Notes under the pieces: model-generated
What the model saw: the letters and a program-made list of their open reading frames with translations, nothing else
Databases searched by the model: none
Told to the model about the DNA's origin: nothing
Assembly (NCBI GenBank): GCA_010279815.1
Contig: QEOQ01000573.1
Location: 886,457 to 950,456, forward strand
From: Brachionus plicatilis
Taxonomy: Eukaryota; Rotifera; Eurotatoria; Ploima; Brachionidae
Length of the DNA: 64,000 nt
Direction of reading: 5' to 3'
Shown: in pieces, positions 49,240 to 59,584 of the stretch
Layout of the letters: each line of letters opens with the position of its first letter
Position numbering within the stretch: the stretch's first letter is position 1
Translations under genes and position numbers: made by a program

Positions 49240-49790
49240 AAAGTTTCAATAGCTTTTGTCAAGGATATGCTGATTATCTGAAACTAATGAGTTATTCAGA
49301 ACTGGTCAACGCTAAATCACCAGAACTTCAGACCGATCTAGATCTCCTAAAGGAATGGACCGATGTTTGGTCAATTAATTTAAATTTGAATAAGTTTAAA
49401 GCTATCTCGGTAAGAGGAAAGAAAAGATTGAGTATCTAATGTCAAATTCCAAAATAACTCATGTTCTTGATGATATGACCGAGGAAAGACCTGGTATGCA
49501 GTGAGTATGTAGAGCCCTTATTTATGTATGTATGTTAAGGTTTGAAAGACCATCAAAGTTTTTAGATTCAAGCCAGAGAAAGGTCTTATGAGGAAAGGTT
49601 GAAAGATTTGAACCTCATGAGTTTTGAATATCGTCGTCTGAGAGGAGATTTGATTCAAGTCTACAAAATTGTAAATGGTTTCGAAAATGTATCTCTTATT
49701 AATGGTATAAACTAGATATAATGGTATAGATGGAATTACTTCAGTTCAACTACTACTCCTACTACTACTTATAACATGTAATTAAAAGTG
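49240..49790 (+). pseudogene. Degenerate non-LTR retrotransposon 3' part
   Basis: The first part reads GYADYLKLMSYSE, then LQTDLDLLKEWTDVWSINL and NLNKFKAISV, the RT catalytic YADD-like region (here YADY) and its downstream thumb. A second frame at 49570-49700 reads YEERLKDLNLMSFEYRRLR and GDLIQVYKIVNG, the classical LINE C-terminal block. The end has a CTACTACTCCTACTACTACT tail like that of the LINE in the protease intron, so both may be one family. Confidence 0.75.
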
Positions 49791-50327
49791 AATAAATTTA
49801 AAAATTAAAAAAATGGCTTCAGCTTTTATTAAATTTAATTACGTTTTAAATACGAAAGTAATTAAAACCGAATGTAATTAAAACCGGATGTATTTTTTAA
49901 AAAAAAGTTAACTTATTCCTTTTTTAAGACATTGAATATTGCTTTTTTTTAAATCAGTGTTCAGATTTTAATTACTAGTTATACTTTCATTTAGTTACAT
50001 GCCACTAAATTCGGATAATTAAGTAATCTAATGTATTATATATTTGAGTAGCTAATTTTTTAAAGCTTTCGAGTTCTAATAATTTTTTATCATAAATAAA
50101 TTAAGCTCGAGAACACCAGGCTCAAAAAGATTACAGGTGTGTTATTGTGGCTAGAACTTTGTAAAAGTATACCATCTTGAAACCAAACATAAAATTAAAA
50201 ACTAGACCTTGAAAATAAGTGTGCAAAGTTTTAACCTAATCTGATTATCAGTTGATATTTTAGCATGGTTCCAAAAATTTTGCAAAACATCTTGAATCAT
50301 CCGTTAATTAAAAAATTAAAAATTAGT

Positions 50328-50626
50328 GAAAAAAACAGAGTTGTTTAAAAATCCCAAAGAAAAGTTCAAGTCATTAAAAAAAAATTCCAAGGTCCAGAAT
50401 TTTTTTTTTAAATTTTCTAGATCAGGCTTCATATCAAAAAATTTATATACTCTTGGGTTGTCTAATGCAATAGATTTGCCATATATCAGAATTTTGTTGC
50501 AATTTTTGCATTAATTTCTTCTCAGTATTCAAAATTTTAAAATCTTGACTTGGACTTTGATAAAAAAAAAGTCCGGACTTGGACTTGACTTGAGACTTGT
50601 GCTTTTTAAACAACTCTGGAAAAACA
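50328..50626. mobile_element. hAT MITE, family member A
   Basis: Ends CAGAGTTGTTTAAAAA (50336) and the complement TTTTTAAACAACTCTG (to 50618), with 8-bp near-identical flanks (GAAAAAAA, GAAAAACA). The 283-bp interior shares long segments with the element at 57640-57991, including TCAGGCTTCATATCAAAAAA and a GTCCGGACTTGGACTTGACT block. CAGAGTTG ends and an 8-bp target are typical of hAT. Confidence 0.8.
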
Positions 50627-51000
50627 TATCAAAAATTTTGAGTAGTCTAAAAAAAATTTTCAGGTTTTTTTATCAGTATTTTAGTTAATGTTTTTTTATT
50701 ATTTTTTGAATTAAATTAGGAAAAAAAAATTGATAAACTTTATTGGATTTTTTTTAATTTTAATTTTTAAAAGTGGAAATAAGTCTAGTAAACATCATTG
50801 CTATTCTAGTTTTAAATTAAAAAAATTTTTTTAAAAAAATTTCAAAATAAAATTATTAAATGTTTCACCAAATGAATGAAAGATCAATTAATCGACTAAA
50901 AAATATTTTATTAAATTTAGTTTTAAAACAACAACTCTAATCTAATCTAATGAGATTTATAATACTATTTAAAAACACTGAGTCCAGCTTTATTGTTTAT

Positions 51001-51918
51001 TTATTTGTTATATGAATACTCAACAGTCAACAAAACGATTGTAATCAAAGGAAAATAATTGACATAAAATAAAGTTTCGATAGTCATAAATGCTATTGTT
51101 TCATAAACTCCAGTTAAATAAATAATATGGATAATACCTGCCAGCACAGATAGTTTATTTATTTTTAAATTTTTTACCATAAAGACAATCGCTACTAAAT
51201 CTGTTATCAAAAGCGGGAAAGTCCTGAAAAACTTGGACTTTTCCAAAACACTAAATCCTAGACAATATTGCATCATTAGAATTAATTGAAAGGAATAGCC
51301 TGTAAATTTGTCGATAAACAAATAGTTGTTCCACGTACCAAAAATGTTCATATGCTTTGAAATACTTATGGCGATAAAGTAAAGCCAAAGTAAAAGCGAA
51401 AAACATTCGATTATAAATCTTCCAGATGAATTACTTCCAATAACTGAAGTAAGTGAAAAAACAAGTACTGGAATAAATGAATATAGTATAAGTTCATAAT
51501 TGCTCCATGTCAAAGCTTTAACTAGAATAGGTTTTATCATGGAATCAGATATTTTCGTATTGTTGGTAAAAAACTTTAAGCTGTTCAGCAATGTTTCAAT
51601 GTTGTTTTTTGAATAACTTTTTTTATAATCTTGTTCAAGATTTACATTCTTTTGCTTAATTACTTCAAATTTCTTTTCTAATTCTTGCATGCTTTTGTTA
51701 AGATTGTCAACTTTATCTATTCTGGCTTGAAGGTACCCATTATAATCATTTTCTATATCAATTTTTTCTCTAATCTGTTTATTAATTTTGATTAGATTCT
51801 GTATATTCATATCCATAGTTAAGAGCTGGTCCTTTTTAGAGTCATCAACACTTATTTTTGATACGTAATTTAGATAATCATCTGACATGAATTGTAATTC
51901 CTGATTTTTGTCGGACAT
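51001..51918 (-). CDS. Multi-pass membrane protein with N-terminal coiled coil, function unknown
   Basis: Single exon, 305 residues, starting MSDKNQELQF. Residues about 40-125 are polar and heptad-like (many Lys, Glu, Asn, Leu) and probably form a coiled coil. About six hydrophobic helices follow from residue 138, for example YELILYSFIPVLVFSLTSVI and LLITDLVAIVFMVKNL, and the protein ends in EYSYNK. Composition and the single uninterrupted frame support a real gene. I do not recognise the family, and no charged catalytic motif is visible. It is flanked by repeats on both sides. A LINE or virus-derived protein seems unlikely given the domain layout. Confidence 0.65.
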   Translation of the reverse strand: MSDKNQELQFMSDDYLNYVSKISVDDSKKDQLLTMDMNIQNLIKINKQIREKIDIENDYNGYLQARIDKVDNLNKSMQELEKKFEVIKQKNVNLEQDYKKSYSKNNIETLLNSLKFFTNNTKISDSMIKPILVKALTWSNYELILYSFIPVLVFSLTSVIGSNSSGRFIIECFSLLLWLYFIAISISKHMNIFGTWNNYLFIDKFTGYSFQLILMMQYCLGFSVLEKSKFFRTFPLLITDLVAIVFMVKNLKINKLSVLAGIIHIIYLTGVYETIAFMTIETLFYVNYFPLITIVLLTVEYSYNK

Positions 51919-52612
51919 TTTCTTCGTTTAATCTGAAAATCGTTAAGAAATTTATTTTTATTAAAATCAAGTCGAGTTTAGCAAAGAATTATTTTTAAAA
52001 AATTGCTATAAAATAAATTTTTGTTTCTCCTGGTAACAATTAAGGAAGTTAGAAATTGCTAAGAAACAAAATTTATTTTTATTTAAAATAAAATTCTGCA
52101 TTTTACACTATGTACATAAAAAATTTTTGTCTCTTGTAAATTTTCTATTCTTTATTTTAAGCTTAATATCAAATTTATCCAAAGGAAAAGACTGAATATG
52201 ATTTATTACAATAGAATATAGAAAAAATTAAGAATTTTATTTTCTTTTTGTTTTGTTTTTATCATTATTGTTAAAGTTTTTTTTGATAAAATTATTATGT
52301 GAACAAAAATTAGCTAAATAAAATTGATTAAAATAGCATCACTAAAAAAATTTCGAAAAATTAAGAGAAGTTTATGATAAAATAACATAATGCAGAGTCA
52401 TATTTTCATTCTAAAAAAATAATTTTTAACAACTTGTTTGTTATATCCTCAAGAAGGCCATTTTAATAGGAGGTTATTAATAAATATGATTAAACAAAAA
52501 GGAGCTCAGGTTGAACTCTAGATGTAAATATAAACTCGTGATAATTTCTTATTAATTAAAAATGAAAAAGTTGTGTATTTCTAAAAATTTTTGTCAATAT
52601 TTAAAAATTTTG

Positions 52613-52801
52613 TCAATAATAATTTTCATTCTGTAAAAACCCAGTTGCAATAGCTTTGGCTTCATCTGCTATTAAAATTTCTGGTTTAAAATCATAATTG
52701 TAAACATTTTTTAGTTGCTTTTTTGGTGCTGAAAATTTAAACTCGAAATTCAAATCTCCAGTCTCTATTGAACAAATACTAATACCTTTAACTTCTTGCA
52801 C
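52613..52801 (-). pseudogene. Possible MULE-like transposase fragment
   Basis: The 62-codon frame contains YNYDFKPEILIADEAKAIAT, resembling the F-x-P-x-x-I-x-x-D-x-x-x-A-I block around a catalytic Asp of MULE-type transposases. It is preceded by GDLNFEFKFSAPKKQLKN. A homologous, longer copy is at 62560-62950 on the plus strand. The family assignment rests on one motif only. Confidence 0.35.
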
Positions 52802-53148
52802 TCGGTTTGCAAATCAAAATCTTTCCACAATAAATTAAGCTTTTTTATTCAATTTTATTTAAATTTTTTTAACTCGAAACTAAATATTGTTTAATATAAT
52901 AAATTATTTTCAACAAAACTAAATAAAAATAAACACAAAACTAATTAATTTCAACTTGTTAAGTAAATTTTTGTTGTCCAAAATAGAATTTTTATTATTT
53001 CAATAAAAAGTGATTAATCACAACAGAATTTCGAATAAAGGTAATTAGCCTTTAAAGTGCTATTAAGTTAGCTAACTTTTTTCATACTAGAATTTTTTAA
53101 AATAGTAAGATAACATTTTTTAAATTATTTGAATTAGTTATTTCTTAA

Positions 53149-53222
53149 GCCCGGCTAGCTCAGTTGGTTAGAGCGTCGTGCTAATAACGCGAAGGTCGTG
53201 AGTTCGATCCTCCCGTTGGGCA
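53149..53222 (+). tRNA. tRNA-Ile(AAU)-like gene, copy 2
   Basis: All 74 bases are identical to copy 1, including the T-stem mismatch. It heads a unit ending at about 53330 in GGTCCTTATTTTTTTT. Upstream 25-30 bp (AATTATTTGAATTAGTTATTTC-like) is shared with copies 1 and 4 but not copy 3. Confidence 0.75.
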
Positions 53223-53330
53223 AATTTTTTGAAATTATTTCATTTAAAAATTTTTATTTTTCAACCAAAATGGTTGATTTGGATTAAGCCCCTTGATAGG
53301 AGCTGACCGTTATTGGTCCTTATTTTTTTT
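53223..53330 (+). mobile_element. Tail of tRNA-headed repeat unit 2
   Basis: Body with two small palindromes (TGAAATTATTTCA, AACCAAAATGGTT), the conserved AAGCCCCTTGATAGGAGCTG, and a terminal T run. With the tRNA head the unit is about 182 bp, in the size range of tRNA-derived SINEs. Confidence 0.6.
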
Positions 53331-53461
53331 AATACATTGTTGCATTAAGTCTCAATCACTTAATATATTTATAGTATTAAGAATGTAATCGTGGTTGAAT
53401 TTTTTTCATTAACTTTAAAATAAAAAATTCAAAAAAATTCAAATATTCAAAGAATGCAAGC

Positions 53462-53865
53462 AAATTATCCAAAAATTAATATTTTATTTAACTATTCTTT
53501 AAGATTTTTACTCTCAATCAGTTTGATATCCTAATGGATATTATTAGTTTCACTATAAAATTAAATGTTTTTATAATTTTTATTAAATCTAATTTTGTTA
53601 AAAACTACTAATCACTATCGTTTAATTTATTACTAAACATTAATTTTATCATTTTTATCATTTGTTAATTATTTCACCATTTTTTACCTTTTCAATCTTT
53701 CTTTTCAAGGGACCATAATTTAGCGAAATTCTCAACATGATTACAGTAAATGGAAAAAAAATAGCCACAAATTTTGTCATTAAAATTTTTAGGGTGAGTT
53801 CTTTAATCAAATCTAGCTGTCCGTAGACCATTGAAAAATTGTGAAGTACTCCGATTAAAATTAAT
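53462..53865 (-). pseudogene. Inverted duplicate of the STEAP-like gene 3' end
   Basis: Reverse complement of about 47340-47745. It encodes the last ~75 codons (from LIGVLHNFSMVYGQLDLIKE) and the 3' flank, with few changes. The 5' part of the gene is absent, and the break at 53865 adjoins block C sequence. It is not expressible as a reductase. Confidence 0.85.
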
Positions 53866-53889
53866 ATTTTATTTTACTATTCATGAAGG

Positions 53890-54745
53890 TTTATATTCTC
53901 AATATGATTAATCTTATTTACAAAAATCTTTTTGATTAGAAAATTTTTTTTAGAAATTTTTGAAGTTTAAAATTTTAAAATTGAAATTATTTTAAATTTA
54001 TATGTTTCAGACCAACTATAAATGTTCCTTTTAAATGGTTAACAGTGGTCAATGCTCCTATCAAGGATCTTTTAAAAAATCAGCAATTTTTGTTAAAAAA
54101 TATTGAAAAATAGAGAGAATTTTCAGAATAAGAAATTTAATCAAAAAGAAGAGAAAAAAATTTTAATAAAAAATGAAAATCCATCTTTTATGAAAAACTT
54201 CTTTTTGAAAAACTCGATATGGTTTACATTTTTTAAAAAGGAGAGAAAAAATAATAGATAAAACATTTAATTTCAATTGAATATTATGACTAATTTATTT
54301 CCTAATACAAATTTACTTTTTTAAAAAAGTTTTAAAATGGATTTCTTATAAAAAATTTTTAATATATGTTCAGCACTTATAACATGAAGGCCGTGAATAC
54401 GATCCACCCTTTCGGAAAGGTTTTCTTTTTCAATTTTAAATTCAAAAGCCCCTTGATAGGAGCATTGACCATGTTTGATCGTTGAATGATTATGCATTTA
54501 GTCAATAATTAATTTATGCAGTTAATTTCAATTTTTTAAAGTGATATTTTTTATTAACATTTTTAAATTTGAAATTAACATCTTTTATAAAAGTAAAAAA
54601 TATCAAGAATAATTTTTAGAATTCAAAAATTTTATGAATAGTTCTAAAATCAAAAATATTTCATATAATATAACGTTTGGAAACTGCATTTAAAAAATTT
54701 GAAAAAAATCATAGCAAAATTTTTACTTGTAATTTTGGCCAAAAA
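53890..54745. repeat. Rearranged inverted partner blocks C and B
   Basis: 53890-54000 matches the complement of about 48460-48570, and 54370-54740 matches the complement of about 47760-48370. A decayed tRNA-like head plus tail (54371-54475, plus strand: ATAACATGAAGGCCGTGAAT, then AAGCCCCTTGATAGGAGCAT) lies in block B. Another tail remnant, minus strand, is at 54030-54075. Confidence 0.7.
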
Positions 54746-54964
54746 AAAAATTATTTGCTAAATTAAATTAAGGATGTGAAAAATTGCTGATTGAAAGAAA
54801 AAATAATTGGATAAATATTGTTAGCGGCTAATCACAGTAGTGAGAAGCTGGAATGCTACATAGTCTCTCTGGAGAAAATAATAATTAAAAGTCCTTAGTT
54901 TAAGTGTTAGTAACTTAATTGTTGCTATTAGTTGTTACTTCATTAATAAAATAAAATAGAATAA

Positions 54965-55744
54965 NNNNNNNNNNNNNNNNNNNNNNNNNNNNNNNNNNNN
55001 NNNNNNNNNNNNNNNNNNNNNNNNNNNNNNNNNNNNNNNNNNNNNNNNNNNNNNNNNNNNNNNNNNNNNNNNNNNNNNNNNNNNNNNNNNNNNNNNNNNN
55101 NNNNNNNNNNNNNNNNNNNNNNNNNNNNNNNNNNNNNNNNNNNNNNNNNNNNNNNNNNNNNNNNNNNNNNNNNNNNNNNNNNNNNNNNNNNNNNNNNNNN
55201 NNNNNNNNNNNNNNNNNNNNNNNNNNNNNNNNNNNNNNNNNNNNNNNNNNNNNNNNNNNNNNNNNNNNNNNNNNNNNNNNNNNNNNNNNNNNNNNNNNNN
55301 NNNNNNNNNNNNNNNNNNNNNNNNNNNNNNNNNNNNNNNNNNNNNNNNNNNNNNNNNNNNNNNNNNNNNNNNNNNNNNNNNNNNNNNNNNNNNNNNNNNN
55401 NNNNNNNNNNNNNNNNNNNNNNNNNNNNNNNNNNNNNNNNNNNNNNNNNNNNNNNNNNNNNNNNNNNNNNNNNNNNNNNNNNNNNNNNNNNNNNNNNNNN
55501 NNNNNNNNNNNNNNNNNNNNNNNNNNNNNNNNNNNNNNNNNNNNNNNNNNNNNNNNNNNNNNNNNNNNNNNNNNNNNNNNNNNNNNNNNNNNNNNNNNNN
55601 NNNNNNNNNNNNNNNNNNNNNNNNNNNNNNNNNNNNNNNNNNNNNNNNNNNNNNNNNNNNNNNNNNNNNNNNNNNNNNNNNNNNNNNNNNNNNNNNNNNN
55701 NNNNNNNNNNNNNNNNNNNNNNNNNNNNNNNNNNNNNNNNNNNN
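54965..55744. other. Assembly gap (780 N)
   Basis: Undetermined bases inside the LTR element, immediately after the 5' repeat copy. Long apparent frames across it are meaningless. Confidence 0.99.
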
Positions 55745-55878
55745 TACAAAAATTTATCAGATGCATCTGCAATGTCACCTACAACGGCAATACAAATTCC
55801 TTGAACTTGATTTCTTTGCTTCTGAATAATTCTCATTTGGTCAAGGAGAATGGTTAAATCGAAAGAACAAACAAACAA
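55745..55878 (-). pseudogene. Coding-like fragment inside the LTR element
   Basis: The minus strand reads about 44 codons, including FDLTILLDQMRIIQKQRNQ and GICIAVVGDIADASDKF, up to the gap edge. The composition is protein-like. It is antisense to the orientation suggested by the purine tract. The family is not recognised; it may be a captured host exon or element-encoded. Confidence 0.35.
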
Positions 55879-55949
55879 ACTGGAAAATTATCCTTCGTTC
55901 AATTAATTTAAAATCGAATTTTTAAATTCTATTAAATTTAAATTTTTTT

Positions 55950-56480
55950 ATTTAGCGAACGAAAAGTTACAATTCAGTGGTGTAAGTGAATGGCTCAATT
56001 ATTTAAATCTAAATGATTTATGGGAAATTGAACTGTCAACGCTTTACATGAATGAACTGAACAAAATTTACAAACAATCTTTTAACAGCAGTGCAATTAT
56101 CGAAATTTTGCAGCATTCTGGCCAGAGCAGTCACTTGCAGCCCAATAAGTTCAAGTTGTGTAAAGAAAAAGCATTCAATTTTTCTCAAAAATCAGAACAG
56201 ATCAATTCTTATCTGGAAACAATGGCCTTTGGAGCCGACTCTAGGTACACATCAGAAGAAGAGATAAAAAAAGATGGTCGACAATCAGCATTTTGAGGCT
56301 CAGAGTGAATTCAGCAACTTGGTCAATTTTGAACAAAAAAAAAATTTTTCGGAATTAAAATCGGAAAAAATTGGACAACATTATTGGTTCGGGATTCATT
56401 GAGCTCAAATTTCTCATTAATCAAACAGATGATTTTTTTTTGGCAAATTCACAGAGTACAAGTGGAGAAGATTTTTTTGT
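55950..56480 (+). pseudogene. Captured or element-encoded coding-like fragment
   Basis: After an acceptor-like TTTAG near 55955 the frame reads SGVSEWLNYLNLNDLWEIEL, then YMNELNKIYKQSF and SEQINSYLETMAFGADSR, until a stop at 56294-56296. Shifted by one base, it continues VDNQHFEAQSEFSNLVNF and HYWFGIH. A weak resemblance of the first part to SAM-type helices is noted but not claimed. A frameshift separates the two parts. Confidence 0.4.
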
Positions 56481-56492
56481 TTTAAAAAAAAT

Positions 56493-56943
56493 TTGATGAT
56501 CTACGGTTCACCAGGATCTGGCATTCGGTCAGTCATGGATACAATTCTAAGAACTAAACGCAATAAGACATTGAATCAGAAAAAAAAAAAAAAAAAAAAA
56601 AAAATTTGCGAGTGCTATGTAAAAATTTTAAAAGTAAATTTTGGCACATTTGGAGAGCAAATGGTCAGAACAAGAGGAGGAGTATTTCGGTTATAGAGAA
56701 TTAGGTTTAGGGCAGAATTCCTTGCTTAATGGTAACAAAGTTTTTAGGGCGCTGGATCCGGCAGACCTAGTTGATGCGTCAACTATGGTAAACGAATGCA
56801 GTATGCCTTCGGTAGTGGACTACGAACAGCTACCTTCCCCCAAAGGGTCTGATCAGGCGTACCACAAGAGACCGAAGACGGTGAGTAACACCCAGTCCGC
56901 GAGCCTGGCATGCCACCGTAGGAGACATAGCTGCAATTCGTAG
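56493..56943 (+). pseudogene. P-loop-like fragment, A tract and GC-rich fragment
   Basis: 56493-56580 reads MIYGSPGSGIRSVMDTIL, like a P-loop but lacking the expected Lys-Ser/Thr. It is followed by about 23 A's (56581-56603), resembling a poly(A) tail. A distinctly GC-richer stretch (56740-56940) reads RALDPADLVDASTMVNE and SACHRRR-type sequence with no recognised family. The patchwork suggests fragments joined within the element. Confidence 0.4.
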
Positions 56944-57631
56944 AGAAAAAAAAAAATTGCAAGATTGGCAATTGGTGAAGCAATGAGGACATTGCTGTTT
57001 AAAACAAGAAGGAGTGTGTTAGCGGCTAATCACAGTAGTGAGAAGCTGGAATGCTACATAGTCTCTCTGGAGAAAATAATAATTAAAAGTCCTTAGTTTA
57101 AGTGTTAGTAACTTAATTGTTGCTATTAGTTGTTACTTCATTAATAAAATAAAATAGAATAAAATACAAAATGTTGCTAAGCCTAATTTGTAACTTATAA
57201 GAAATACTCTTCGTATAAATGGAACAAGACTTTTGGATAAATGTGAATGTGTATTCTTAAACTTAAATTTCGTAAGACATATTAATAAATTGTTCAAACA
57301 GCATTTTTCACTCTTTTATTATGAGCACCAACAAGTCGTTGACCGCACGTCAACAATATGTTAGCTGAACATTTTGATACCTTGATTAAACAATTGTTCA
57401 AAGGTAATCCTAAATAAAAACGAAAGAAAAACTTCATGTTTATACATGATTGAAAATTTTCATGTATAGTTTTCAATCAAAATCTCCATTCTTTTTTTGT
57501 AAGATTTTTAAAAATTAATTAACTAAGATAAAACTTAATGTAAAAATGGCCGCTAAATTTTTCTGCTTTATTTTTGTAAAAATAATTAAAAAAAAGTTTT
57601 TTGAAATATAATTTGAAATATTGAAATAAAA

Positions 57632-57999
57632 ATTAATTACAGAGTTGTTTAATAGTCCCAAAAAAAAGTCCAAGTCGAGACTTTTTTTTTTTCAAAAGTC
57701 CCACCAAAGACTTTAATTTTTTTTTAAATTTGCTAGATCAGGCTTCATATCAAAAAATTTATATACTCTTGGGTTGTCTAATGCAATAGATTTGAATTTT
57801 AGCATAAATTTCTTCTCTAGTATTCAAAATTTGAAAGTCTTGACTTGGACTTTTGAATGAAAATTTTTGAAAAAAAGTCCGGACTTGGACTCTTTAAAAA
57901 AAAAAATTCAAGTCTTTGGTGGGACTTTTGAAAAAAAAAAAGAGTCTGGACTTGGACTTGACTTGAGACTTGTGACTTTTAAACAACTCTGATTAATAA
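57632..57999. mobile_element. hAT MITE, family member B
   Basis: Ends CAGAGTTGTTTAATAGTCC (57640) and the complement ending ACAACTCTG (57991), with 8-bp near-duplicates ATTAATTA and ATTAATAA. The 352-bp element shares its core with 50336-50618. It has extra inverted GTCCAAGTC/GACTTGGAC and AAAGTCCCACC/GGTGGGACTTT motifs, so it would fold into a long hairpin. Confidence 0.8.
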
Positions 58000-59584
58000 T
58001 AATATTAAAATTTGATTTCTTTCTAAGTTTTATTAAATAATTGAAAGTCTGAACAACACGCCATAAAAGTGTGTTAAAAAGATTTTGCGTGTGCTGGTTA
58101 GGTAGACCCTTAAACAAACTATGATTGAATCATAATAATTAATTCTAATATAAGTTTTATTTCTCAACAAATCATATTAATTACTAGTAACTAATCAATT
58201 TTCTGTTAACAAAATATTAATAATTAACGATTATTAAAAATTGATTAAACTAGCGGAAATTTTGAATAATGAATTGAATATTTCAATCTTCTTAACAATT
58301 AATCAATAATATTAAAATAATCGAAAGAGGCAATAAATATGCAGAGCGAAATCATTAAAATATTAAAATATTATTTATTAGAATTTTAATTCTTACTTAA
58401 GACTTAAGACTCAAATCCCTAACTTTTAGAAAGACATTTTAAAATTCTTGTTCAAATGAACAAGATTGTGCATTATTTATTTATTAGTTTTATATCTGAT
58501 CAGAGCAAAGCTTCTTCGGATCGTAAAAATTGTAAAATTAAAATAAAATTACAATAAAAAAATTGAAAAATGCATTACAGCTTCTAGATGTTTAAGTACT
58601 ACACGGTTCGAAGAAATCTTGATTAACAAACCTCATGTAAGGCTTAGTCATGCATGATGCATAATTTTGCAGGGAGTTATATTTTATTTTAAGAAAAGAA
58701 TTTTGAATTTATGGTGATTTCTTTTTATATTGGTAAGATTTTTTTTTTAATTCATCAATAAAACTTTAGTTAAAAAAGCCTAAAAATTTATTGTTTAGGA
58801 TTCTTTTAATAATTTAGTTTTATTGTTAAAAAACAACAGAATAAAATTCAACATAATTGGAATTTAACTATGGTAAATATTTGATTTTTAACGCTGCACT
58901 ATAAGCCCATGAACTTGGTTTTGGTGCCTAAAAAAAATGGAACTTTCAGAGCTTAAGATGTTAAAGATGAAAATCTATGATCACGAAAGCGACTTAATGC
59001 CAAAATTTTCAATTTTTATTTGATAACTTTTTCAGCTTCGGGCTCTGATAAAGTTCATAACCTTATGATAAAAAATTTAACCCAAAATACTTTAAAAAAA
59101 TTTTTTTATCTTTTTAGCTTAAGTTTTAGAGAAGGTGAATTTCTGGGCCGTTCGCGTTACGATTTTATTAGAACCGCTTTATCCCTTAAACTGTACCGGG
59201 TATCTTATTTATATTTAGCTCGACACAGATAAAACAAATAAAAAAATAATAAAATAGTTTTAAACTTAAAATTTTGCTTTAATTTTAATTTGAAAAATTT
59301 CAGTCCCAAAATTCATATTTTAAAAAAAACGCTCAAATTTTTTTCAGTCGGTATTTAGCGTCTCAAGAATAGTTTGGAGCAGAAGTGTAGTTTACAAATA
59401 TATGTTTTAAAAATTAGTCACTTTAACTCAGGCATCATTAAATTATTAAAACAAAAAAAATACTTCAATCGTAAAATAACAAATAATTTTGTTAATATGG
59501 TGTTCCTATAGGAACATAAGAATATAATATTAAAACAGAAATCCGAGTCGATTTTAGACGACAATTTATTTTTATTCGACTCAA
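57992..59584. other. Intergenic with weak retroelement traces
   Basis: At 58911-58960 the plus strand reads NLVLVPKKNGTFRA, the start motif of Ty3/gypsy-type RT, and then stops. At 59020-59232 a frame ends GEFLGRSRYDFIRTALSL, YRVSYLYLARHR; its last 30 bp (TTTAGCTCGACACAGATAAA) recur near 63375 as TTTAGCTCGGTACAGATAAA. So this may be the 3' end of a repeated element rather than a gene. Confidence 0.4.

Larger units (their letters stand above)
52600..53460. repeat. Left arm of an 860-bp inverted repeat (partner 61850-62720)
   Basis: Reverse complement of 61850-62720 with roughly 90% or higher identity by eye. Each arm contains a transposase-like ORF remnant, a shared ~330-bp stretch, one tRNA-Ile(AAU)-like copy and its tail. 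The tRNA part is identical while the flanks carry substitutions and small indels. Confidence 0.8.
54819..57168. mobile_element. Young LTR element, ~2.35 kb, largely unsequenced 5' half
   Basis: Direct terminal repeats: 54819-54964 (cut by the gap) and 57017-57168, starting TGTTAGCGGCTAATCACAGT and ending in CA. All 146 comparable bases are identical. A purine tract (AAAACAAGAAGGAGTG) lies directly before the 3' repeat. No clear target duplication was found. The interior, where sequenced, lacks a gag-pol frame and instead holds short unrelated coding-like pieces. It is probably non-autonomous, unless a polymerase fragment lies in the gap (too short for a full one). Confidence 0.75.

Noticed and set aside
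54915..55878. Roughly 300-codon minus-strand frames
   Set aside because: Almost entirely undetermined bases; only the 44 codons right of 55745 are readable.
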